A DNA stretch of 30,050 nt from a virus, in IMG/VR virus record IMGVR_UViG_3300028008_000073, positions 1-30,050 of that record; one strand, written 5' to 3'. Below are positions 1 through 6,603 of this stretch, piece after piece. The stretch's first letter is position 1, and each line of letters begins with the position of its first letter. The position numbers and the translations under genes were made by a program. The notes below the pieces were generated by a model. It was given only the letters and a program-made list of their open reading frames with translations. It was not told where the DNA came from and ran no database searches.

Positions 1-291
1 CACGCGGATAAGCTAACTATTAAAACGGAAGTAGAAAACCCTTTAAACTATTACGAGAACGCTCATTTAGTCTTAACGATGGTAGACTATAAGAAGTTAT
101 TAAAACATTACGACTCTAGTACTATAGACCATTACATAGCTAAAGTAGAAAACTGGAAGAAGAACGATAAAGTAAAGAGTCTTTATATGACTATTCTAAA
201 TTGGCTTAAAAGAGACTCAGAGGTAAAGTCTAACGACGTTAAGATAGTTAAGAACGAATCTTACTCTACCGGGTTCAACGAACATTTTTAA
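1..291 (+). CDS. Replisome organizer-like protein, C-terminal part (5' partial)
   Basis: The reading frame is already open at base 1 and runs to a TAA at 289-291, so this is the end of a longer gene that starts upstream of the window; the ATG at 79 is internal. The visible 96 residues include a segment around a Tyr-Ile-Ala-Lys-Val-Glu-Asn-Trp stretch followed by a Tyr..Thr-Ile-Leu-Asn-Trp motif. That pattern is typical of the C-terminal end of phage replisome organizers and DnaD-like replication initiators, which load the helicase at the phage origin. The next gene, 11 bases downstream, is a DnaB-like helicase, which agrees with this role. The N-terminal DNA-binding part is outside the window, so the assignment rests on the C-terminal motif and context only. 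Confidence 0.55.
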   Translation, partial: HADKLTIKTEVENPLNYYENAHLVLTMVDYKKLLKHYDSSTIDHYIAKVENWKKNDKVKSLYMTILNWLKRDSEVKSNDVKIVKNESYSTGFNEHF

Positions 292-302
292 AACGAATAA
301 CT

Positions 303-1358
303 ATGAGTAAGCAAAAACACTACTACCAATTAAGCGACGTTACTAACGAATTATTTAAACTAAGAGAAAAAGGGTTAACTAGAGGTAAAGAAATAGGGTT
401 TGACTTCGACAAGTGCGGTATGTCCGTTAAAAAAGGTTGTACTACTTATATCGCAGGCGCTCCAGCTTCGGGTAAATCGGAGTTTTGGCTAGAGGTATTA
501 GTTAACCTATCTTGTATCTACGGAGATAAGCATATTATATTCACTCCTGAGACGGGAGAAGTACACGAGGTATTTGCGGAGCTATGTCATAAGTACGTTA
601 ATAAACCTTACTTCGGTAAGGACGGGGTAAAAATGACGGAGACGGATAAAGCTCAGTCCGAATACTTTATAGGCGAACACTTTATAGTTATAGACCCGAA
701 AGATGACACTATGTCTTTAGACGAGTATTACGAGATGGTAGATAAGGTAGAAAAGGAATTAGACTGGAAGTTCGCTACTACTACTATAGACCCTTTTAAC
801 GAGGTTAAACACGATTTTAGCGGTAGACAAGATTTATATATAGAGGAGTTATTAGGTAAGTGTAGAAGGAACGCTAGGAAAACGGGTAGACATAACTGTT
901 TGATTACTCACGTTAGAGACCAGCCTATTATAGAAAAAGACGGTAAGAGGTTTTGTCCTATGCCTACTCCTAGAGAGTTCGCAGGTGGTCAAGCTTGGTT
1001 TAGGAAAGGAGAACAAATGATTATCGTTTGGCGACCTCCTTACGGAGTTACTAGAGATAACGGACAAGGAACTTACGAAGCTAACGAAGCTATAATAAGG
1101 ATAGCTAAAGAAAAACCTAAAGGAGCTTCTAAGAAAGGCGATTATACTTTTTTCTACAATAAAGAGATGAACGCTTACTACTGTAAAGACTGGGACGGGG
1201 TAGATATTTACGCAGATAGAACACCTATAAAGTCAAGAGCTGGTAAGCAAGAAACCTTACAAGGTTTAGACGCTAAAGAAGAAGATAATTTTTTTAAGAA
1301 TAAATCTTTCGAAAGAACAACTGACGAAGACGATATATTACAAAACACCCCATTTTAA
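303..1358 (+). CDS. DnaB-like replicative helicase (RecA-fold ATPase)
   Basis: A 351-residue protein with a Walker A loop GAPASGKS at residues 52-59 and a Walker B-like hydrophobic strand ending in Thr-Ile-Asp-Pro at about 160-164. A Thr-His-Val-Arg motif near 202-205 and a Gly-Gly-Gln-Ala-Trp-Phe-Arg-Lys segment near 228-235 match the sensor and arginine-finger regions of DnaB/Twinkle-type helicases. It lacks the N-terminal domain of DnaB (about 450 aa) and no primase motifs are visible, so it is a minimal phage helicase core. It would unwind DNA at the phage replication fork using ATP. It follows the replisome-organizer-like gene and precedes recombination genes. The ATPase fold is clear; the helicase role is by family resemblance and position. 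Confidence 0.75.
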   Translation: MSKQKHYYQLSDVTNELFKLREKGLTRGKEIGFDFDKCGMSVKKGCTTYIAGAPASGKSEFWLEVLVNLSCIYGDKHIIFTPETGEVHEVFAELCHKYVNKPYFGKDGVKMTETDKAQSEYFIGEHFIVIDPKDDTMSLDEYYEMVDKVEKELDWKFATTTIDPFNEVKHDFSGRQDLYIEELLGKCRRNARKTGRHNCLITHVRDQPIIEKDGKRFCPMPTPREFAGGQAWFRKGEQMIIVWRPPYGVTRDNGQGTYEANEAIIRIAKEKPKGASKKGDYTFFYNKEMNAYYCKDWDGVDIYADRTPIKSRAGKQETLQGLDAKEEDNFFKNKSFERTTDEDDILQNTPF

Positions 1359-1367
1359 CCTAATACT

Positions 1368-1664
1368 ATGGAATTAAACTTAGACACCTTAAAGAGTCAC
1401 GGGATACTATCGGAGCTAACCGCTAAACTAGAAGCTAGACCCGAAAATACTAAAGAGACTAAAAAGATAATAAGCGACCTTAAGGGCGTTAATTTACACT
1501 TACTTAGACTCCAAGAGTGGTACGACCATAAAGACGAGAAACTAACTAAAACCGAACTAGAGAACGATAGAAACGATATGATACTAACTAGCTACCAGAG
1601 AAAAATAAGAGTCTTAGAGAAGGAATTAAACGAGATAAAGACAGTACTATACGATAGTATTTAG
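1368..1664 (+). CDS. Hypothetical coiled-coil protein
   Basis: A 98-residue, strongly charged, helical protein. Its second half, from about residue 35, has heptad-like spacing of Leu/Ile with many Glu and Lys, suggesting a coiled coil. No catalytic motif, signal peptide or membrane segment is visible. It sits nine bases after the helicase gene and before the metallophosphoesterase gene in the same transcription direction, so a role as a replication accessory or helicase partner is possible but is inference from position only. Stop is TAG. Confidence 0.6.
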   Translation: MELNLDTLKSHGILSELTAKLEARPENTKETKKIISDLKGVNLHLLRLQEWYDHKDEKLTKTELENDRNDMILTSYQRKIRVLEKELNEIKTVLYDSI

Positions 1665-1702
1665 TTAATTATTAGTAATTTAAGCGAAAAATAAATATAA
1701 AA

Positions 1703-2773
1703 ATGTCGAAAGAAGGACTTAGAAACTACCGAAAGAAACACCCACACCAAGTAAGAATGACTACCGAAGAGTTTACAGCTTGGAAAAGTTTTAAAGAAGA
1801 CGATAAAGAAAGAAATAATCTATTAAAAGACGAAGCCGGAGCAGCTGGTATAGACTTAAAAGATATTAAGCACTATTGGTATAAATCGGAGAAGTTTTCG
1901 ATGTTCGCTAAAAACTCTAGTAAGACTTACGAAGAGTTAAGAGACGAGATTATAGCGGATATGGACGGTTATAGCCCTAAGTATCCTAAGATTAAAAGAA
2001 AACCATCTACAGACGGGCATTTACTTGTTATTGATATAGCGGACCTTCATATTAATAAACACGCTAAAGAGTACAGTACACAAGAAGCAGTTAAAAGAGC
2101 TATACTAGGTACTGAAGGGTTACTACAAAAGTCTAGTGGTTTTAATATTGATAAAATTCTTTTTGTTATTGGTAATGATGTTTTAAATACTGACAACATA
2201 AGTAAGACAACTACTAAAGGAACTCCACAAGATACAGACGTACATTGGTATAAAGCTTTTACTATAGCTAGAGAGGTTTATGTTAAGTGTATTGAAATGT
2301 GTATGCAGGTAGCTGATGTAGACGTTATTCATTGCCCATCTAACCACGATTTAATGTCTGGTTGTTTCTTAGCTGATAGCTTAAATAGTTGGTTTAGATT
2401 GTCTAAAAATGTTAATTTCTTTATAGGTCCTGACTACAGAAAGTACTACCAGTATCATTCAAATATGATAGAGTTAGAACACGGAGATAAGGGTAAGAAA
2501 GCTAACCTACCTTTATTAATGGCTCAGGAGCAGCCTAAAATGTGGGCAGACACTAAATTTAGATACGCTTATTTACATCACGTGCACCATTCCGACAAAA
2601 CACAATTCCAAACAAGCAAAGATTATATTGGTTGTAACGTAACTTACTTACGCTCTCCATCTTCTGCCGATGAGTGGCACGAATTACAAGGGTTTATTAA
2701 TATAGTAGCTGTAGAAGCTTTTATACACAGTAAAGAACTTGGTAGAGTATCGCATTTAACACATTACTTTTAA
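1703..2773 (+). CDS. Metallophosphoesterase (calcineurin-like), probable DNA-processing enzyme
   Basis: A 356-residue protein with the metallophosphoesterase motifs in order: Asp-Ile-Ala-Asp-Leu-His at 111-116 (D-x-H), Gly-Asn-Asp at 157-159 (in place of GD), Ser-Asn-His-Asp at 213-216 (the GNHD box with Ser for Gly), Glu-His-Gly-Asp at 259-262, and His-His-Val-His near 292-295 (GHxH-like). These residues bind a two-metal centre that hydrolyses phosphoester bonds. The first ~100 residues are a charged extension that may bind DNA or a partner. Placement between the helicase and a RusA-like resolvase suggests nucleic-acid substrates, as for SbcD-like nucleases, but the exact substrate cannot be read from sequence. 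Its TAA overlaps the next start in TAATG. Confidence 0.75.
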   Translation: MSKEGLRNYRKKHPHQVRMTTEEFTAWKSFKEDDKERNNLLKDEAGAAGIDLKDIKHYWYKSEKFSMFAKNSSKTYEELRDEIIADMDGYSPKYPKIKRKPSTDGHLLVIDIADLHINKHAKEYSTQEAVKRAILGTEGLLQKSSGFNIDKILFVIGNDVLNTDNISKTTTKGTPQDTDVHWYKAFTIAREVYVKCIEMCMQVADVDVIHCPSNHDLMSGCFLADSLNSWFRLSKNVNFFIGPDYRKYYQYHSNMIELEHGDKGKKANLPLLMAQEQPKMWADTKFRYAYLHHVHHSDKTQFQTSKDYIGCNVTYLRSPSSADEWHELQGFINIVAVEAFIHSKELGRVSHLTHYF

Positions 2774-3120
2774 TGATTTACGAATACTACATAAAAGAAA
2801 ACCCTATAAGCCTTAACAAAGTCTATTCAACTCCTCATTGGACAGTTAGAAGTAAACTTAAAAGTAAATGGTTTGAATTATTTAAAGAGTATTTAGACGT
2901 TAACCCTCCAGAGCCTATAGCAGAGTATAATTTAACCTTAACAGTTAATAGCAGGCTAGACCCTTCAAATTGTATAATGGTTATAAAGTTCTTTGAAGAC
3001 ACGTTAAAGAAGCTGGGTTACATTGTAGACGATTCGCCTAAATACTGTAAAAGTATTACCATAAAACCAGATTTAACACTAGAGAAGCCTAGTTTTAGAA
3101 TAGTATTAGAGAATTTATAA
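2773..3120 (+). CDS. rusA-like: RusA-like Holliday junction resolvase
   Basis: A 115-residue protein, close to the usual RusA length of about 120. It has the early Asn-Pro-Ile-Ser-Leu-Asn-Lys segment, an Asp at 63 in Arg-Leu-Asp-Pro-Ser-Asn (DxDN-like), an Asp at 76 in Glu-Asp-Thr-Leu, and the paired Asp-Asp at 86-87. RusA enzymes are dimers that cut Holliday junctions during phage recombination and before packaging. The second Asp of the usual DxDN motif is Ser here, so catalytic competence deserves checking. The start overlaps the upstream stop (TAATG), which fixes the start and implies translational coupling. A terminator follows 20 bases after the stop. Confidence 0.7.
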   Translation: MIYEYYIKENPISLNKVYSTPHWTVRSKLKSKWFELFKEYLDVNPPEPIAEYNLTLTVNSRLDPSNCIMVIKFFEDTLKKLGYIVDDSPKYCKSITIKPDLTLEKPSFRIVLENL

Positions 3121-3140
3121 AATTATTCTTATTGATAATC

Positions 3141-3170
3141 AAGCACTTAGATAACTAGGTGCTTTTTTCT
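3141..3170 (+). terminator. Rho-independent terminator after the replication genes
   Basis: AAGCACTTAG pairs with CTAGGTGCTT (one G-T pair) around an ATAA loop, and a run of T follows at 3163-3168. It lies just after the RusA-like stop and before the promoter at 3181-3213, separating two transcription units. Confidence 0.85.
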
Positions 3171-3180
3171 TGTTTAAAAG

Positions 3181-3213
3181 TTTGCAGTTGTCAACACAGA
3201 ATACATATATTTG
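3181..3213 (+). promoter_or_regulatory. Bacteroidota-type promoter
   Basis: TTTG at 3181-3184 is followed after 21 bases by TATATTTG at 3206-3213, matching the Bacteroidota sigma-ABfr consensus (-33 TTTG, -7 TAnnTTTG). It stands between the terminator and the ATG at 3235, 21 bases downstream, so the transcript leader would be short. The bases after the -7 box (AGAAAC) recur after the TATATTTG at 6073. Confidence 0.75.
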
Positions 3214-3234
3214 TAGAAACAAAAACAAATAACT

Positions 3235-3510
3235 ATGAAATTAACAAGCGGACAAATTCAAGACGTAAAAAGAGCAATCATTAAAGAAGTGAAAGAATTA
3301 GAGTACGGTACTAAGACTGTTAACTCTTATGTAACACTAACTAACTTAGATTTAGACTTAGACTACACTTTAAAAGTAGCTCCAGTAGTAGACAGCGGTT
3401 TAACTTTAATAGCTTGTTTAGATTACTGTGTAGCATTCCACGAAAGTGTTGGAGACGTAGAAGTAGATAACACAGAAGATATTGAGACTATAACTATTAA
3501 ACTTTGGTAA
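3235..3510 (+). CDS. Hypothetical protein, first gene of an early unit
   Basis: A 91-residue acidic protein that I do not recognise. The N-terminal 25 residues look helical and charged; the rest alternates hydrophobic and polar residues as in a small beta-rich fold. It is the first gene behind a clear TAnnTTTG promoter and is preceded by the A-rich leader typical of Bacteroidota, so it is probably well expressed early in infection. Small first genes of this kind in phages are often host-takeover or regulatory proteins, but nothing in the sequence shows a function. Confidence 0.65.
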   Translation: MKLTSGQIQDVKRAIIKEVKELEYGTKTVNSYVTLTNLDLDLDYTLKVAPVVDSGLTLIACLDYCVAFHESVGDVEVDNTEDIETITIKLW

Positions 3511-3511
3511 T

Positions 3512-3676
3512 ATGGATAACGATACACTACAAGCGATAGAGATAGTAGATAACTTACTGCTATCCTATCAAGATAAGATAAAGAAGCTCCCGGATAACGA
3601 AAAGCTTAAACAAGGCTTTGAAGATATGCTACAAGTAAGGGGTGTATTATGGAACTTAGGAAAAAACAAAAATTAA
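3512..3676 (+). CDS. Small hypothetical protein (54 aa)
   Basis: A short open frame that starts one base after the previous stop, at ATG 3512, and ends at TAA 3674-3676. The 54-residue product is helical and charged with regularly spaced Leu and Ile (Ala-Ile-Glu-Ile-Val-Asp-Asn-Leu-Leu-Leu and later Phe-Glu-Asp-Met-Leu). Coding is supported by the tight spacing to the gene before it, amino-acid composition like its neighbours, and no competing frame. Function unknown. Confidence 0.6.
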   Translation: MDNDTLQAIEIVDNLLLSYQDKIKKLPDNEKLKQGFEDMLQVRGVLWNLGKNKN

Positions 3677-3717
3677 ATTAGAAACCAATTAAAAACAAAC
3701 AAACAAAAAAAACAATT

Positions 3718-4182
3718 ATGAGAAATTTATTATTAGTACTAGCAGTTATTACAAGTCTAACAACTAACGCACAATGGAAGCAGGGTTATTATGTAGATGA
3801 ATTTGGAGACAGAACGGGAGATACTTATATGTTTATTAGAGCTATAGGAACTTTTACTAACTCAGCTACGCAAGATTCTAAATGTACCTATCTTTTTATT
3901 GATTCAGATAACGCTATGACTGTAGACGTTAAAGAGTATGGTAGTAGTATGGCTACATATACCAGTTGGACACCTGAGATAGTAAAAATAAAAACCCCTA
4001 GTGGAGAGGTTAAAACAGTAAAGAACGTGCATTTCACTAGGTCAGGTTCTTTAGTATTTATGGATAAAAAGTATAACGAACTAAAATCTATACTAACAGA
4101 AAGTGGTAGATACGTTATGGTATTCAGAAGGTCTGGTAGATACTCTAGCTCATCATACAAAGCTATTTTTAATATTGACTAA
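3718..4182 (+). CDS. Secreted protein of unknown function with signal peptide
   Basis: A 154-residue protein with an N-terminal signal peptide: one Arg, a hydrophobic core at residues 4-14, and a probable signal peptidase I site after Asn-Ala at 17-18 with Gln at +1, the form common in Bacteroidota. The mature part is beta-rich with many Thr, Ser, Tyr and charged residues and no Cys pair or lipobox. It should be exported to the periplasm or beyond. An exported protein among phage replication and early genes suggests an infection-modifying factor (superinfection exclusion, envelope alteration) or a lysogenic-conversion cargo gene; this is inference. The ATG is preceded by a long A-rich leader, so it may have its own transcription start. 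Confidence 0.7.
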   Translation: MRNLLLVLAVITSLTTNAQWKQGYYVDEFGDRTGDTYMFIRAIGTFTNSATQDSKCTYLFIDSDNAMTVDVKEYGSSMATYTSWTPEIVKIKTPSGEVKTVKNVHFTRSGSLVFMDKKYNELKSILTESGRYVMVFRRSGRYSSSSYKAIFNID

Positions 4183-4209
4183 CAATAAACCTAAGTTTAA
4201 ACCAGTATA

Positions 4210-4602
4210 ATGAATGAAAAAGAAACAGTAGATAGATTAAACAAAGAGGGAACTAATTTAACTCTAGTAAAGGATAAATTTAGTGTTTATGACGCAGAAG
4301 ACGATAACTACATAGTAGAGATAAAAAATAGAAGAGAATATTACAGCGAAAAGTTAATAGAGGCTTTTAAATTATTTAAGAACTTTCAACTGTCTCAAAT
4401 ATTAGACAAGAGCTTTTTATACGTAGTAACAGATTCTAAAGGATTGTATATATATAATATTTCTAAAGACATAGATAATATATTAAGTAAACCTATTAAA
4501 GCTATTAAATGTCCTAAAACAACAGATTTTAAAAACAAAGAGAAGATTATTAAATACAGTTATACTCTAAGCGAAGATATAGCTACAAAATTAGAACTAT
4601 GA
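4210..4602 (+). CDS. Hypothetical protein, possible PD-(D/E)XK nuclease fold
   Basis: A 130-residue protein. Residues 27-39 contain Tyr-Asp-Ala-Glu-Asp-Asp followed by a strand ending Glu-Ile-Lys (E37, K39), which resembles the D...ExK core of PD-(D/E)XK nucleases. After it come a Lys-rich helix and a strand Leu-Tyr-Val-Val-Thr-Asp, as in small restriction-like folds. If real, it would cut or process DNA, possibly as a resolvase or VRR-NUC-like enzyme. The full motif spacing could not be confirmed by alignment, so this remains a suggestion. Its TGA overlaps the next ATG (ATGA), indicating coupled translation. Confidence 0.55.
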   Translation: MNEKETVDRLNKEGTNLTLVKDKFSVYDAEDDNYIVEIKNRREYYSEKLIEAFKLFKNFQLSQILDKSFLYVVTDSKGLYIYNISKDIDNILSKPIKAIKCPKTTDFKNKEKIIKYSYTLSEDIATKLEL

Positions 4603-4919
4603 AAAAGTGCTTTACTTGTAAAAAGAACTTGCCTCTATTTATGTATCAAAAGATACCAGAAGAGGACTACCAATTAAAGATCGATAAAGGAACTTTAACC
4701 GAATGTAGAATATGTAGCTATACTAGACTTAAAAGAGACGGTAGTAAGTTACACCCTTACGCTAAGAACTTAAAAGTAGGTAGAGTTAGGCGGTTTACTT
4801 CGTTCGATATGACTAATAAGCAAGCTTTTATATATTGCTTTTTAATGAGCTACGAGGGAAGAAGAAGTTACCTAAGATATAGATTACACGAATTAGGCTT
4901 AGAGCCTTATAATTATTAA
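4599..4919 (+). CDS. Small zinc-finger-like protein
   Basis: A 106-residue basic protein with C4-x2-C7 near the start and C36-x2-C39, making a likely four-Cys zinc site, followed by a very Arg- and Tyr-rich C-terminal half. Such small zinc-binding proteins are common in phages, where they bind nucleic acids or a protein partner. It is translationally coupled to the preceding gene by an ATGA overlap. It contains the only GATC that I found in the window (4679-4682), which may hint at different ancestry from its surroundings. Confidence 0.6.
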   Translation: MKKCFTCKKNLPLFMYQKIPEEDYQLKIDKGTLTECRICSYTRLKRDGSKLHPYAKNLKVGRVRRFTSFDMTNKQAFIYCFLMSYEGRRSYLRYRLHELGLEPYNY

Positions 4920-4921
4920 TA

Positions 4922-4954
4922 ACCGGACAAGTACCGGACAAGTACCGGACAAGT
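4922..4954. repeat. Three perfect tandem copies of an 11-bp repeat
   Basis: ACCGGACAAGT occurs three times head to tail with no spacer (4922-4932, 4933-4943, 4944-4954). The period of 11 is close to one helical turn, so a protein could bind each copy on the same DNA face, as at iteron-type origins or operators. It lies between two genes, upstream of the gene for a DnaA-domain protein. Whether it is an origin, an operator or a simple tandem duplication is not known. Confidence 0.9.
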
Positions 4955-4969
4955 TAACGGTTTGGCTAT

Positions 4970-5001
4970 GTGTAGTGCCGACCTTGAATAAATTACTACA
5001 C
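4970..5001. repeat. Inverted repeat upstream of the gene at 5023
   Basis: GTGTAGT (4970-4976) and ACTACAC (4995-5001) are perfect complements separated by 18 bases. The site lies in the leader of the gene at 5023 and directly after the 11-bp repeats. It could be an operator half-site pair or an RNA hairpin; no T-run follows, so it is not a terminator. Confidence 0.5.
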
Positions 5002-5022
5002 TTAATTAATAAATACAAAATT

Positions 5023-5232
5023 ATGAGTAAAGAACAAGAGATTTTAGAAAAGTACAAGGCATTACATATAGGTGGTGTTAGCGTTTCGTTACCCTCAGTT
5101 GATGATTCTGGAATTATAGCAGTAGCAATATCTGAAATAAACAACGAAATGACAGCACAAGAACTATCCTATTTTATAGCGGGATTCACTGAATGTATAA
5201 AGTACTTAGAGATGCAAAGTAATGAACGCTAA
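5023..5232 (+). CDS. Small hypothetical protein (69 aa)
   Basis: The frame is open from a GTG at 4975, but the ATG at 5023 is the better start: it follows an A-rich leader (AAAATT), whereas the GTG lies inside the inverted repeat at 4970-5001. The 69-residue product has a charged N-terminal helix, a Gly/Ser/Val-rich middle and a helical C-terminal part with Glu-Leu-Ser-Tyr-Phe-Ile-Ala-Gly-Phe. I do not recognise it. Its stop codon lies inside a nested inverted repeat that precedes the MazG/DnaA-like gene. Confidence 0.55.
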   Translation: MSKEQEILEKYKALHIGGVSVSLPSVDDSGIIAVAISEINNEMTAQELSYFIAGFTECIKYLEMQSNER

Positions 5233-5283
5233 CGCCAAAGTGAGAAACGTTTTAATGTTTCTTAATGACCGTTGAAGAGCGTT
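5225..5283. repeat. Nested inverted repeats before the MazG/DnaA-like gene
   Basis: The outer arms AACGCT (5225-5230) and AGCGTT (5278-5283) are perfect complements. Within them AACG (5231-5234) pairs with CGTT (5270-5273), and AGAAAC (5243-5248) with GTTTCT (5257-5262). A short direct repeat CGTTTTAATG occurs at 5248-5257 and 5280-5289. No clean T-run follows, so it may be an operator or cruciform-prone element rather than a terminator. Confidence 0.55.
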
Positions 5284-5310
5284 TTAATGCGAACTAATTA
5301 AATAAAAATT

Positions 5311-6042
5311 ATGAAAAGAAAAGAAATAACAGAATTTAACGAAGCGTTCGGTTGTCCAGCGCCTAAGAAGCCTACTACGGTAGCAAACAGTAAACTTAGA
5401 AGTAAATTAATTATCGAAGAATTAACCGAGTATAACGACGCGGTAAAAGATAACGATATAGTAGAAATAGCAGACGCTATAGGTGATATGCTTTACTTAG
5501 TATTAGGAGCTGCAGTAGAACACGGTATCGAGATAGAACCGGTATTCGACGAAATCCACTTATCTAATATGTCTAAGCTAGACTCTGACGGTAAACCTAT
5601 CTATAGAGAGGACGGTAAAGTACTAAAAGGAGAAAACTACTTTAAGCCGGATATTAAAAAGGTTTTAGTTCACTCTTTAAACTACACCGGGAAGAAGTAC
5701 GTAAAAGACCAAAATATTAAAGAGTTAGACGTAGAAGTAGAGGATTACGTTCATAAGGTTATAGACGTAGTAGCTAATTACTACGATGTAACGGTAAACG
5801 CTTTAGCTGGAGTAAAACGTACTCAACCTCTCGCAATAGCTAGGCATATTATAGCTTATTTATGTTACCAGAGATACGAGTACTACTCTATCTTCGGTAA
5901 AGAGCTTACTAACGTAATTAATAGAGATAGAACTACTTTTATACACGGGAACAAGATTGTAAGAGACGGATTAATATACGATAAGCCTTTAAGGACTGCG
6001 GTAAACGACATAACTAATAACCTTAAAAAAGAAATAAGTTAA
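5311..6042 (+). CDS. MazG-like NTP pyrophosphohydrolase fused to a DnaA domain IV-like DNA-binding domain
   Basis: A 243-residue two-domain protein. Residues 1-115 fit the all-alpha NTP pyrophosphohydrolase (MazG/HisE-like) family: Glu-Glu-x-x-Glu at 36-40, then Glu-x-x-Asp at 52-55 with Asp 59, followed by a Ser-Asn-Met-Ser-Lys segment (85-89) and a Gly-Lys-Val-Leu-Lys-Gly segment (102-107) typical of phage members. These enzymes hydrolyse NTPs or dNTPs to NMP plus pyrophosphate using Mg. Residues about 145-218 resemble DnaA domain IV, the DnaA-box reader: Val-Lys-Arg-Thr-Gln-Pro..Ala-Arg-His-Ile at 168-180 and Arg-Asp-Arg-Thr-Thr-Phe-Ile-His at 205-212, close to the DnaA signature RDHTTVLH. 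No AAA+ ATPase domain is present. The fusion could couple nucleotide control to origin or operator binding. Confidence 0.75.
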   Translation: MKRKEITEFNEAFGCPAPKKPTTVANSKLRSKLIIEELTEYNDAVKDNDIVEIADAIGDMLYLVLGAAVEHGIEIEPVFDEIHLSNMSKLDSDGKPIYREDGKVLKGENYFKPDIKKVLVHSLNYTGKKYVKDQNIKELDVEVEDYVHKVIDVVANYYDVTVNALAGVKRTQPLAIARHIIAYLCYQRYEYYSIFGKELTNVINRDRTTFIHGNKIVRDGLIYDKPLRTAVNDITNNLKKEIS

Positions 6043-6072
6043 AAAGTATTAGTTTATTAACTAAATAGTATT

Positions 6073-6080
6073 TATATTTG
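6073..6080 (+). promoter_or_regulatory. Promoter -7 box TATATTTG
   Basis: TATATTTG matches the Bacteroidota -7 consensus TAnnTTTG and lies 24 bases before the ATG at 6105. The following AGAAACGAAT and the A-rich leader resemble those of the promoter at 3181-3213. A convincing -33 TTTG is not seen, so the promoter may be weak or need an activator. Confidence 0.6.
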
Positions 6081-6104
6081 AGAAACGAATAAAACAAACG
6101 AATA

Positions 6105-6335
6105 ATGAAAGTACAAGATTTAAGAAACGAACTAAGTAACGGAGTAACAGACTTCGCATTTATCAAAAAAGACGGAACAGTAAGAGTAGCTCAAGGAACT
6201 ACAAACTTGGCTTTTGTGCCAGTAGAGAAGCACCCTAAAGGAGGTAAAGCATCTGAAAAAGTATTAGCTTACTTCGATTTAGAAAAAGATAACTGGAGAT
6301 GTCTATCGGTTAACACGGAATTTGTAACAGCTTAA
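6105..6335 (+). CDS. SH3 beta-barrel fold phage protein (DUF2693-like)
   Basis: A 76-residue protein with the pattern Phe-x-x-Ile-Lys-Lys-Asp-Gly-Thr-Val-Arg (19-27), then Thr-Thr-Asn (32-34), then a Tyr-Phe-Asp-Leu-Glu-Lys-Asp-x-Trp-Arg segment near the end. This matches the small SH3-like beta-barrel proteins common in Bacteroidota phages and mobile elements. Their biochemical role is not established. It is a single-gene unit with its own TATATTTG box upstream and a terminator eight bases after the stop, which suggests strong independent expression. Confidence 0.65.
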   Translation: MKVQDLRNELSNGVTDFAFIKKDGTVRVAQGTTNLAFVPVEKHPKGGKASEKVLAYFDLEKDNWRCLSVNTEFVTA

Positions 6336-6342
6336 TAACTAC

Positions 6343-6364
6343 GGGAGGGTAAAACCTCCCTTTT
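6343..6364 (+). terminator. Rho-independent terminator
   Basis: GGGAGG (6343-6348) pairs perfectly with CCTCCC (6355-6360) around a GTAAAA loop, followed by TTTT. It ends the single-gene unit at 6105-6335. Confidence 0.8.
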
Positions 6365-6377
6365 AAAACGAATAACT

Positions 6378-6602
6378 ATGAACGAGTGGAGTATTTTAAT
6401 AGCTTTATTTAGAGCTACTACCCAGCAGAAAGGATTTCTACAAGGAGAAACGAAACAACACGCTAAACTACTCTTTAACCGATGGGAGCGCGAAGGAGAC
6501 AAGTTAGTAAACCTTATAGAGTCTATGTCTAACGAAGACGAGTTAGAACGAATAACGGAAGTAATAGAAGAAGCAGTACACAAACTAAGAACAAATAAAT
6601 AA
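6378..6602 (+). CDS. Hypothetical protein (74 aa)
   Basis: A helical, charged 74-residue protein with Trp-Ser-Ile-Leu-Ile-Ala-Leu-Phe near the N terminus and an acidic C-terminal helix containing Ile-Thr-Glu-Val-Ile-Glu-Glu-Ala-Val. No known motif is recognised. It precedes the helicase gene by one base and shares its orientation, so it may be a partner of the helicase/methyltransferase pair; that is inference from position. Confidence 0.55.
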   Translation: MNEWSILIALFRATTQQKGFLQGETKQHAKLLFNRWEREGDKLVNLIESMSNEDELERITEVIEEAVHKLRTNK

Positions 6603-6603
6603 T

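Noticed and set aside
2721-2729. DnaA box TTATACACA
   Set aside because: A single match to TTATNCACA inside a coding gene; one such match in 30 kb of AT-rich DNA is expected by chance, and no cluster was seen.
4975-5022. GTG start for the small gene at 5023
   Set aside because: The GTG is inside an inverted repeat, and ATG 5023 follows a typical A-rich leader.
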